Positions 1 through 7,900 of a stretch of 14,102 nt of DNA are shown here, in pieces. The number at the start of each line of letters is the position of its first letter. Position 1 is the first letter of the stretch. Made by a program: the position numbers and the translations under genes. Source of the DNA: Victivallales bacterium (GTDB lineage Bacteria > Verrucomicrobiota > Lentisphaeria > Oligosphaerales > Oligosphaeraceae); the NCBI GenBank assembly GCA_017963875.1, contig JAGCTA010000553.1, positions 1-14,102 on the forward strand. The letters are read 5' to 3'. The notes below the pieces were generated by a model that was not told the DNA's origin, ran no database searches, and was given only the letters and a program-made list of their open reading frames with translations.

Positions 1-436
1 GTTCAGGATCGTCAACCTGGTCAACCTTGTTCAGGAAAACAACGATTGCAGGAACGCCTACCTGACGAGCGAGCAGGATGTGCTCACGAGTCTGCGGCAT
101 CGTGCCATCAGCAGCGGAAACTACCAGGATAGCACCATCCATCTGAGCGGCACCAGTAACCATGTTCTTTACATAGTCAGCATTTCCGGGGCAGTCCACG
201 TGAGCGTAGTGACGCTTGGCGGTCTGGTACTCGACGTGTGCCGTAGTGATGGTGATACCACGTTCCTTCTCTTCAGGAGCGTTGTCGATTTCATCGTAAC
301 GCTTGACATCGCCGCCGAAAACTGCTGCCTGGCGCATGGTGATTGCAGCGGTCAAAGTGGTTTTGCCGTGGTCAACGTGACCAATGGTACCGATGTTAAC
401 ATGGGGCTTTGTGCGTTGGAAAGTTTCTTTTGCCAT
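1..436 (-). CDS. tuf: Translation elongation factor EF-Tu, N-terminal 145 residues (runs off left edge)
   Basis: EF-Tu carries aminoacyl-tRNA to the ribosomal A site and hydrolyses GTP on codon match. The frame opens [20 protein letters not shown] and shows the P-loop GHVDHGKT (residues 19-26), the switch I signature ERGITI (58-63), the DxxG element DCPG (81-84) and NKVD (136-139). About 145 of the usual ~395 residues are present; domains 2 and 3 lie outside the window. The ATG at 434-436 is preceded by AAGGA (446-450) 9 nt upstream. It follows tRNA-Thr on the same strand, the known thrT-tuf arrangement, so co-transcription with tRNA processing is likely. Oddity: residue 85 (codon 182-184, AAT) is Asn, where EF-Tu normally has the catalytic His of DCPGHADYVKNM. 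The rest of the motif is intact. Identification is certain from the sequence. Confidence 0.98.
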   Translation of the reverse strand, partial: MAKETFQRTKPHVNIGTIGHVDHGKTTLTAAITMRQAAVFGGDVKRYDEIDNAPEEKERGITITTAHVEYQTAKRHYAHVDCPGNADYVKNMVTGAAQMDGAILVVSAADGTMPQTREHILLARQVGVPAIVVFLNKVDQVDDPE

Positions 437-463
437 AGTTCTTAATCCTTCTCCGTTAGATTG

Positions 464-486
464 TCATCGTACTTTGGCGACGATGA
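464..486 (-). promoter_or_regulatory. Hairpin in the tRNA-Thr/tuf spacer (tuf leader)
   Basis: A perfect 7-bp inverted repeat, TCATCGT / ACGATGA, with a 9-nt loop lies 28 nt upstream of the tuf ATG and just above its ribosome binding site. It could be an RNA processing or leader structure between the tRNA and the mRNA. Only the repeat itself is seen; a role is inferred. Confidence 0.3.
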
Positions 487-584
487 ACACATTTACGAAA
501 TATTAAAAATACAAATTATCTTGGTTGCTTCTTGATCTGGAACCCAGCGAACTTTGTATCTGCCCGATGAAAGCGCAAATTAAG

Positions 585-660
<76 letters not shown>

Positions 661-710
661 ATCTGGATTCCCATCTCCCCTTCCCGATATAGTCCCCATA
701 ATGCCATGCC

Positions 711-729
711 TGTTTTGTGTGGCAAAACA
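711..729. repeat. Inverted repeat TGTTTTG-N5-CAAAACA upstream of tRNA-Thr
   Basis: A perfect 7-bp inverted repeat with a 5-nt spacer lies just downstream of the candidate -10 element, where transcription of tRNA-Thr/tuf would start. It could be an operator for a dimeric regulator or a short RNA hairpin. The repeat is visible; the role is inference. Confidence 0.4.
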
Positions 730-736
730 CTCTATT

Positions 737-764
737 ACTTTACATCCGTTTTCGGGATTGTCAA
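737..764 (-). promoter_or_regulatory. Candidate sigma70-type promoter for tRNA-Thr-tuf
   Basis: On the minus strand, a perfect -35 TTGACA (764-759) is followed after 16 nt by TAAAGT (742-737), 4 of 6 matches to TATAAT. Transcription would start near 730, about 70 nt before the tRNA 5' end, which suits a processed tRNA precursor. A weaker alternative is TTGCCA (725-720) with CATTAT (703-698). Confidence 0.4.
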
Positions 765-883
765 GTAATGTCATGCTTTTTTTTGAGGATTTCAGGCATG
801 GCCGCACAATGGATTTCCCAAGCATCAGCCATGCCGTTTGTTATGCTATTTCAAGCAAGGGGAAGCCTTCCGGTCCCAGTCGG

Positions 884-2626
884 TCATTCCGTCTTCTCGG
901 CGTTCTCTTCCTTGGCAGGTGCCTCTGGAGCCTCAGCCTTTTCAGTCTTGTCTTCGAGTGCTTCTGTCAGGATATTCCCGAGATCGCCCAGGTCATTGCT
1001 GCTGTCAGCACGTGGCGCAGGCGTTGTTGCAGAGTGCGTGCCATCAACATCGCGGAGGCTGAGGCCAATGCGGCGCTCTTCCGTGTTGATGTTCTTGACG
1101 CGGACGCGCACAATATCGCCGACATTGACGACATCCTTCACTCTCGTGACATGCTCGTCGCTCAGTTCCGAGAAGTGAATCAAACCGTCAATGCCGCCTT
1201 CCAGTTCGACAAATGCCCCGAATGACGCCTGCTTCGTGACCTTGCCCTCGACAATGTCGCCGACTTTGTACTTATTCTGGATGGTCTGCCATGGATCGTC
1301 CGTCAGTTTCTTCATGGACAAAGAAATGCGCTGGTTGACATCATCGACGTCAAGAATGACGGCCTCAACTTCCATGCCCTTCTGGAGGATTTCGCTCGGG
1401 TTGTTGACCTTGCGGATCCAACTCATGTCGCTGACATGGATCATGCCGTCAATGTCGTCCTGAATCTGCACGAATGCGCCATATCCAGTCATATTGCGGA
1501 CCTTGCCAGTGATGCGGGTGCCTTTCGGATAGCGTTCCTTGATGATTTTCCACGGATTCTCCTGGCACTGGCGCATACTGAGGGAAATCTTGTGATTGTC
1601 CTTGCTGACTTCGAGAACAACCGCCTCGACCTCGTCGCCTTCCTTGACGATTTCCGTCGCCTTGGTGACTTTCTTCGTCCAACTCATTTCGGAAATGTGA
1701 ATCAGACCCTCGATGCCGTCTTCAAGTTGAACGAACGCGCCGTATGGCATGACGTTGACGACCTTGCCCTTCACGCGGCTGCCTTTCGGATACTTGACAT
1801 CAATGGTGTCCCACGGATTGCCGTCCTTCTGCTTCAGACCGAGTGAAACGCGCTGGCGTTCCGTATCCACATCCAGAATCATGACATCGATTTCTTCGCC
1901 GACTTTGACGACTTCGCTTGGGTGCTTGATGCGTGTCCAACTCATGTCGGTAATGTGCAGGAGTCCGTCCATGCCATTCAAATCGACGAATGCGCCGAAT
2001 TCCGTGATGTTCTTCACGACACCATGGCGAATGGTCTGCGGCTTGAGTTCCGCAAGCAATTCAGCGCGTTTCTTCGCACGGTCTTCCTCAAGAAGATCAC
2101 GGCGACTCAGAACGATATTGCGGCGGTCGCCGACGATTTTCATGATTTTGAAATCTTCCGTTCTGCCGAGGAAGTCATCAAGATTGCGAGGAGTGACCAG
2201 ATCAACCAGAGAGCCTGGCAAAAATGCCTCGACGCCATTCACATCGACAATCAGACCGCCCTTGACACGGCTGCGGATGGTACCCTTGATGACATCGCCT
2301 TCCTTGTAGTTCTGCTCAATCGCGTCCCAACTCTTCTGGAGTTCCGCCTTCTTGAGGCTGACGCTTGGAACATCGCTGTCATCTTCATTCGGTTCAACAA
2401 AGACTTCCAATTCATCGCCTGCCTTGATGGTTTCCCATTTATCGCCAAGGTCAGTATTGGGGATGAAAGATTCAGCCTTGTAGCCAATATCCAGAAGAAT
2501 GCCGTTTTCGGTCTTCCTGGCGACGTGGCCTGTTGTGATTTTGCCTTCGTTGAGAGAATTGTCTGCGCATTTGCTCAGCAACGCCTCCATCGACTGCATG
2601 CCTTCGAGGTCGATATAATTGTTCAT
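884..2626 (-). CDS. rpsA: 30S ribosomal protein S1 (six S1 domains)
   Basis: S1 binds mRNA on the 30S subunit and helps initiate on structured or weak-Shine-Dalgarno messages. The 580-residue protein has six S1 RNA-binding domains at roughly 26-92, 109-176, 198-265, 282-352, 369-439 and 455-526. Domains 3-6 carry the clear GAFV...G(L/M)(L/I)H(I/V/F) core (for example GAFVDLNGMDGLLHITDMSW). This is the classic six-domain S1 layout. The last ~55 residues form a low-complexity acidic Ala/Glu/Lys tail. The ATG at 2624-2626 is preceded by AAAGAAAACAC with no Shine-Dalgarno, although tuf, A2M and ung here have one. S1 mRNAs often lack a strong one and S1 is known to repress its own translation. It has its own promoter candidate and sits between pbpC upstream and tRNA-Thr downstream. 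Stop codon TGA. Confidence 0.97.
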   Translation of the reverse strand: MNNYIDLEGMQSMEALLSKCADNSLNEGKITTGHVARKTENGILLDIGYKAESFIPNTDLGDKWETIKAGDELEVFVEPNEDDSDVPSVSLKKAELQKSWDAIEQNYKEGDVIKGTIRSRVKGGLIVDVNGVEAFLPGSLVDLVTPRNLDDFLGRTEDFKIMKIVGDRRNIVLSRRDLLEEDRAKKRAELLAELKPQTIRHGVVKNITEFGAFVDLNGMDGLLHITDMSWTRIKHPSEVVKVGEEIDVMILDVDTERQRVSLGLKQKDGNPWDTIDVKYPKGSRVKGKVVNVMPYGAFVQLEDGIEGLIHISEMSWTKKVTKATEIVKEGDEVEAVVLEVSKDNHKISLSMRQCQENPWKIIKERYPKGTRITGKVRNMTGYGAFVQIQDDIDGMIHVSDMSWIRKVNNPSEILQKGMEVEAVILDVDDVNQRISLSMKKLTDDPWQTIQNKYKVGDIVEGKVTKQASFGAFVELEGGIDGLIHFSELSDEHVTRVKDVVNVGDIVRVRVKNINTEERRIGLSLRDVDGTHSATTPAPRADSSNDLGDLGNILTEALEDKTEKAEAPEAPAKEENAEKTE

Positions 2627-2685
2627 GTGTTTTCTTTAGTTGTTTTGGTTACCTGGTTCGACAATGGAATTGACTCCCGCAGACA

Positions 2686-2703
2686 GCGCCTCACCCGAAG
2701 CGC
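2686..2703 (-). promoter_or_regulatory. GC-rich hairpin in the rpsA 5' leader
   Basis: In the minus-strand leader, GCGCTTC (2703-2697) pairs with GAGGCGC (2692-2686) around a GGGT tetraloop: 7 bp with one G-U. It lies about 60 nt upstream of the rpsA start and about 20 nt after the predicted transcription start. In a leader with no Shine-Dalgarno it is a reasonable candidate for S1 autoregulation or initiation structure; that role is inferred. Confidence 0.4.
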
Positions 2704-2730
2704 AACAGGAGACAAACAAAAAAGTTTTTT

Positions 2731-2759
2731 AATATAATCCATTTGATTCCAATAATCAA
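2731..2759 (-). promoter_or_regulatory. rpsA: Candidate rpsA promoter
   Basis: On the minus strand, TTGATT (2759-2754) and TATATT (2736-2731) are separated by exactly 17 nt, giving 4/6 and 5/6 matches to the sigma70 consensus. Transcription would start near 2724, leaving a leader of about 97 nt. The -35 lies inside the inverted repeat at 2741-2761. Confidence 0.5.
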
Positions 2760-2769
2760 ATCTTTTTTT
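2741..2769 (+). terminator. Inverted repeat plus T-run, terminator-like on the plus strand
   Basis: ATTTGATT / AATCAAAT is a perfect 8-bp stem with a 5-nt loop (2741-2761), followed on the plus strand by C and seven T. Read on the plus strand this resembles a weak intrinsic terminator, but no plus-strand gene lies upstream of it. On the minus strand it directly follows the pbpC stop, is led by the A-run, and overlaps the rpsA -35. It may block antisense transcription into pbpC or act as an operator. The stem is AT-rich and therefore weak. Confidence 0.3.
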
Positions 2770-4931
2770 CATTTTTTCATCGCATCGTCACGTGATTTAA
2801 CATCCACGATGACAGTTCCTGGCCTGATTCCCTCCTCCTCTGACACGGCCCTCAGGAAATAGTGCCCTGGCCCCAATGTCAGACATTCACCGGATTTCAT
2901 CATCCCGCGGTATCCGTCATTGACATACCAGTGCACTTCCTCTGGACTTGTTTCAACAGGCAGTCGAACATGCCCGCCACGCCTGACAATGTATGTCTGT
3001 GGCTTCGGCTTGAGGATATTGACACGTGTTGCCGTCCTCTTCCCGCATTTCTGGCATTGCTTCAAGGGAATCCCCTTTGCGGTCCGCCCTTGCTTCACGT
3101 CGCATATCCCAGGCACGGCACGCAGCCCTGTAGCCGCGCACAATGCCACGGGACTCAACCATGAATCAAGATCAAATGGCTGGGGATGGGTGTCACGGTA
3201 CAATGCATTCATCACGGCGACCACGACTGGTGCCGCCGCCGTCGCCCCCACCAGCGTATCCGAAGGCTTGCCGTTCTTGTTTCCAAGCCAGATTCCAACG
3301 GTATATTCACATGTCGAGGCAAAGCACCATGCGTCGTGGTTTCCCGTCGATGTACCTGTCTTCCATGCGATAGGCATTTCGCATCCTGGCAATCTCCGTT
3401 TGGAAATCATCGACAGGACAACAGCAGACGCCCCCTGTGTAAAGACTCGAGTACCCGAGGAACTTGCGCCATCGACAAGAAAAGTCGGAGGACGGAATGT
3501 TCCGCCAGAGGCCAGGGCCGAATAAGCCGCCGTAATATCCAGCAGACGGTATCCTCCCGTCCCCAATGCCAACGTCAATCCAAGTTCACATGCCAGTTCA
3601 CGATTGCTTTTCCAGTAATTGTATTTCATCATCCCCAGACGCCTGAACACTTCCAGGACACGCATCGGCCCCAGTTTCGCCACCAGCCTGACAGCAGGCG
3701 TATTCAATGACAGACTGAGCGCATCGGCAGCCGTGATGCCATTCTGATAGGTGCCGTCATAGTTTCCAGGCGCATACGTTCCATATCTCAACGGCGTATC
3801 ATAGACCAAGGTATCCGCGCAAAGCAATCCGCCGTCCACGGCCTCTGCGAAGATAAAAGGCTTGAGTGCCGAACCAGCCGTCCTCCTGGAGATTGCAACA
3901 TTGACCTGCCCCGCATGCGGTGAGGCGTAGTCCAATGTGCCTACCATGGCTAGGACCTCAGCCGTGGCATTGTCGATGATGACGCCAGCGCCATCATCAA
4001 CGCCTTGCAATTCAGAAACTTGACTACGAATCGATTCCAAAAGCAATGTCTGCTTCCTCTCATCAAGGGCGCATCGGACATTCAGAGCACCTTTTGATTC
4101 CGTTTTCGCCATGCGGAGGTAATGGTCATTCCTATGGTAATGAAGACTTCTCAATGGTGAAGACAGTGTGAAATCACGATAACGCAACGGTTCTTCCATG
4201 AAAATCCGCCCTGCCTCCTCATGAGTCACATCGCCGTTTCGCTCAAGCAGAAGCAGAACCATTTTCTGGCGGTCACGCGCCCGCTCAGGATATCTGTCAG
4301 GGCGAAAGGCATTTGGCCGTTGCGGAAGACCGCAGAGCAATGTCGCCTCTGCATGATTCAGCGTTGCGGCCTGACGTCCAAAATAATACCATCCCGCTGC
4401 CTCAATGCCATGGATTTTGCCTCCAAAGGGGATTCTGTTCAGATAGTTCTCCAAAATCCATTTTTTCCCATGAAGCCATTCCAGTTTGCGCGCGGCCCCT
4501 GCCTGCTGGAACTTCCAGGCCAGCGAACGTTTCCTCTTGACGAGGGTCATGCCAGCCAACTGCATGGTCACGGTCGATGCTCCAGACATGATTCCTGCGT
4601 GACGAATGTTCATCCACAAAGAACGCAGAGCCGCGATTCTGTCAACGCCGTCATGTTCATAAAAATGCCTGTCTTCAACCGCAAGCATTATACTGACGAC
4701 ATGCGGGGAAATCTTCTCTAGAGAGACATCTAGACGATACTCGCCGTCATACGTAGGCTCCAAAAGTAGACGTTTCCCGCGACGGTTCTCATAGACTCTC
4801 ACAGGCGTCCTTTTGGCGAATTCTGCATCCAGATCGCCCGCGAAATGCGGCATTGCAGTCCATAGCATAAAAATAAAAAGACAACCGAGCACCACCAGCG
4901 ACACTGCCATGTACCCGATTGTCCTTTTCAT
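2769..4931 (-). CDS. pbpC: Penicillin-binding protein 1C (glycosyltransferase/transpeptidase)
   Basis: Bifunctional peptidoglycan synthase of 720 residues, near the usual PBP1C size. One N-terminal membrane anchor (about 6-26) is followed by a GT51 glycosyltransferase domain (about 45-225) with EDRHFYEHDG (catalytic Glu86), GASTVTMQLA (117-126) and the second Glu region ILENYLNRIPFGG (Glu161). The transpeptidase domain (about 310-575) has SALK (Ser354, Lys357), SLN (408-410) and KTG (524-526). A PBP1C-type C-terminal domain follows, with cysteines 598, 610, 626 and 629. It starts 20 bp after the A2M stop, so it is almost surely translated from the same mRNA, although no Shine-Dalgarno precedes its ATG. 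The PBP1C/A2M pairing is established in many bacteria. The protein should face the periplasm. Stop codon TGA. Confidence 0.95.
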   Translation of the reverse strand: MKRTIGYMAVSLVVLGCLFIFMLWTAMPHFAGDLDAEFAKRTPVRVYENRRGKRLLLEPTYDGEYRLDVSLEKISPHVVSIMLAVEDRHFYEHDGVDRIAALRSLWMNIRHAGIMSGASTVTMQLAGMTLVKRKRSLAWKFQQAGAARKLEWLHGKKWILENYLNRIPFGGKIHGIEAAGWYYFGRQAATLNHAEATLLCGLPQRPNAFRPDRYPERARDRQKMVLLLLERNGDVTHEEAGRIFMEEPLRYRDFTLSSPLRSLHYHRNDHYLRMAKTESKGALNVRCALDERKQTLLLESIRSQVSELQGVDDGAGVIIDNATAEVLAMVGTLDYASPHAGQVNVAISRRTAGSALKPFIFAEAVDGGLLCADTLVYDTPLRYGTYAPGNYDGTYQNGITAADALSLSLNTPAVRLVAKLGPMRVLEVFRRLGMMKYNYWKSNRELACELGLTLALGTGGYRLLDITAAYSALASGGTFRPPTFLVDGASSSGTRVFTQGASAVVLSMISKRRLPGCEMPIAWKTGTSTGNHDAWCFASTCEYTVGIWLGNKNGKPSDTLVGATAAAPVVVAVMNALYRDTHPQPFDLDSWLSPVALCAATGLRAVPGICDVKQGRTAKGIPLKQCQKCGKRTATRVNILKPKPQTYIVRRGGHVRLPVETSPEEVHWYVNDGYRGMMKSGECLTLGPGHYFLRAVSEEEGIRPGTVIVDVKSRDDAMKK

Positions 4932-4951
4932 TTTTGTTTAGATTTCAGTTG

Positions 4952-7900
4952 CTATTCAACGACGAGAACGCCATCCACTGAGAACGAGCCTTTGAAATCA
5001 GGAGAATACATCGCTTCCACAATCGCAGGCGGGATGACATATTTGCCACGGGAAACTGCACGGACAGTATATGTAATTTCCGCTTTGCCACGATTCTTCA
5101 CGTTGAAATAGGCGAGGAACCTATCGTCGCGCAAATCGGTATATTCAAGACGAATGTTCTTCTCCACCTTTTCATCGGCCTTTTTCGTCGCAGAGACACG
5201 TGTCGCCAGATTGCTGTCCTCTATTTCAAGACCTCCTGGAAGCAAATCCGTGATGACCAGGTCTTTCATCGGGCAGACGGAATCGACTGAAAGCCTGACA
5301 ACCAGCAAATCACCCTGTTTGGCATGATGCACGGACACGCCGTCTGAATTCAGATAATCCCTGCGAATGCGAATTCCCTGGCTTCCTGTCTCTGGAGCGG
5401 CACGCCTAATGCCATTTTGATTGAAATTCAAGAACAACGGTGCGGTGCCCTCATTCATCACCTCCAGTTCCTCGCCTTGTTTCAATGTGTAAGTTCTGGA
5501 ACCTTTGGTCAATGGCGCATCCGCCTTCCCATTCAGGGACACCGTCCCCTTGACACCGTCGCATTTGTAATAAGCCGCATAACTGGCCAGGCCCATGCAC
5601 GCCCATGCGTTAGCCTGTGTCGTTCTCCAGCCATCCCCTCTTCCACTCAACTCATGATTCAGTTCCGTGGCAAGTTTTGTGGCATAATCATCATCTGGCA
5701 TAAGATCCATGACAATCCTCAATGCCATGCCAAGCCTAGACGCATAATCAGAGAAGCAAAGAAGTTCTTCGTCTGAACGCCAGACATTCTCTTCCAGGCT
5801 CTTTTTCAAATAAGGCATCGCTTCGGCGGCGTAACCATTTTTGGCAAGGGCCGCTCCTGCCAGAAATGTATGCATTCCAATTGATTTTGAAGAAAGGATA
5901 TTGTGAATCGCATTGTAACGCTTTTCTTCGCGCATCCCATTTTCAGACTCCCTCAGACTCATCACATAACATGCGTAGGCGCGCTTCGCAATAGGCTCAG
6001 AGGCATCTTCGGCCAACATCTGCAAAGAATGCTTTTCAATTTTATCCAGCCATGAACTGTTCACATCGCATGACTGAACGGCTGCAAAAAGGAAATGCGA
6101 GGCATAAAGGCCTGCGTCCTCATGTTCATGATCACTGCAAGGCCAAAGGGAGAATTTCCCTCTTCCCAAATACATGGTCTGGATTCTTCGAATGGTCGCA
6201 TCCAATTTCCCGTCATGTGTTTTTTCCTCTGCTTCATCTATGACTCCTGCCGCCTTGAGTTGCGGGAGGCACAGGAAAGGAAACGCGCATGACACCGTCT
6301 GCTCCAGGCAACCATGTGGATAACTGTTCAGCCAGTCAAGACAATCCGTCAACCCAGCCACAGGGGAATCAGCAATACTGACTTTTCCCTTGGCACTTCC
6401 AGCCAGCCATTCCTTTGACGACAGCGTCAGGATCTTTTTCTCGCCTGGTTTCACGACCGCCGAGTGGCTCTCCGCCACTGGAGGATTGGCACTTCGGATA
6501 TTGATGTCCAGTGAACCTGATTTATCAATTTTCCCCATGGACAATGTATAAACCAGTTCGCATGCGCCCAGATACTCCCCTGTCTGGAAGGAGACCCTGC
6601 ATGTCTCCGCCACACCCTTCTTCAGTTCGCCTTTGATTAGCGTTTTCTCAGCCTTCAGCCCCTCTGGCACCTTCAAGAAAAACTCGTATGCGCCATCAGG
6701 CAAATCAAAATTGTTCAGAACAAAGGTGCATTCAAATTCATCTCCAGGTGCCACTGCCCTGGGTCCCGAGGCCAGAACATCGATTTCATCCCGCAAAATG
6801 ACCTCCTTCTCGCCACTTCCGACCAGGGCATCCGCCGACGCCACACACATGATACGCATCGCTCCAAGATGTTCTGGAAGAGTCAGATGAAGTGTCGCCT
6901 TGCCATTGACATCAGTCTTCACGGGGTCAAGAACGACAACCGCTGATTTTTTCATTTTCAATTCGGCCATCTTGTCGCGGAATACGGCCGACACCCCGTC
7001 TCCACCGATTTTTACCGCTCCTTCAATCTTCAAGTCTGGATATATATTCTCATACATATCAGTAAACTTCATTCTGCAATTCCAAGAGCCATGGAAATAG
7101 CCCCAAATATCTGGTGTCTTGAATTTCGTCAATGAAAGAACGCCAACATCGACAAGAAACACATGCGCCAGACCTGAGACGGGCTTCCCTTTGCTGTCCG
7201 ACAGTCCCACGACGATGTCCATCGGCTTTCCTGGGCGACCTAATTCAGGAGCATTCAATTCGACATTCAGTTTGCGCACCTCCTGCTTGACTTTCAGTGC
7301 CGCCATGCCAAACACACGGTCATTCGTGTAGTCTTTTCCTGTAACCACTGATACGCCACAGTAATAGCGCACCGTCTGCAAGTTGTCGGGGATTCGCACC
7401 GACACCGTATTCTCCCCTTCCTTGACTGGGCAAATATACCCGCCATCCATACCGCTTGGTCCGAAGGCCACCATGGCCTGCCCATCGCCACTGGCGTCAA
7501 ATGTCAGTTTGGCTGTATCCCCTGGCAGATAATAGTCCTTGTCCGTCTTGAACGTCATGACATTCGGATTTGAGACACGGCGTCCGCTTTCACCCTGCCA
7601 ATGCCAGAACTCCATTTTTGTCCTGATGTCCGTTCCGACAGTGACAACCATTTCATAATGTCCATTTGGCAAATTGGGAACAGTAAACTGCCCTTGGGAA
7701 GTCTTCAATTCGATGTCAAGCGGTTTTCCATACGGAGTCACCGTCTGTATCCATTCATTGGAATAAAGCCCATCTTTCTCTGTCTGCTCATACCTCCAGG
7801 CAATTTTTTTCAATTCGACAACACCATTGCATGCAGAGAACTTCGGCTCGACATCCTTCCGACTTGCCAAAGCCTTGTATTGGAAAACTACATCCTTTTC

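Larger units (their letters stand above)
703..835. repeat. Three copies of an 8-mer, GCCATGCC / GGCATGGC, between rpsA and tRNA-Thr
   Basis: GCCATGCC occurs at 703-710 and 828-835, and its exact reverse complement GGCATGGC at 795-802. In a minus-strand transcript the middle copy can pair with either outer copy, giving a near hairpin (loop 25 nt, 803-827) or a far one enclosing the tRNA promoter candidate. The near hairpin is followed on the minus strand by an A-rich stretch, not a T-run, so it is not a standard terminator. No other rpsA terminator is obvious in 661-883. Confidence 0.45.

Noticed and set aside
795..835. Intrinsic terminator for rpsA
   Set aside because: The 8-bp stem is good, but the loop is 25 nt and the minus-strand sequence after it is A-rich rather than T-rich.
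1922..2737. 271-residue plus-strand open frame opposite rpsA
   Set aside because: It is a mirror of the S1 coding strand in a codon-biased gene. No ribosome binding site or family resemblance, while the S1 frame has six clear domains.
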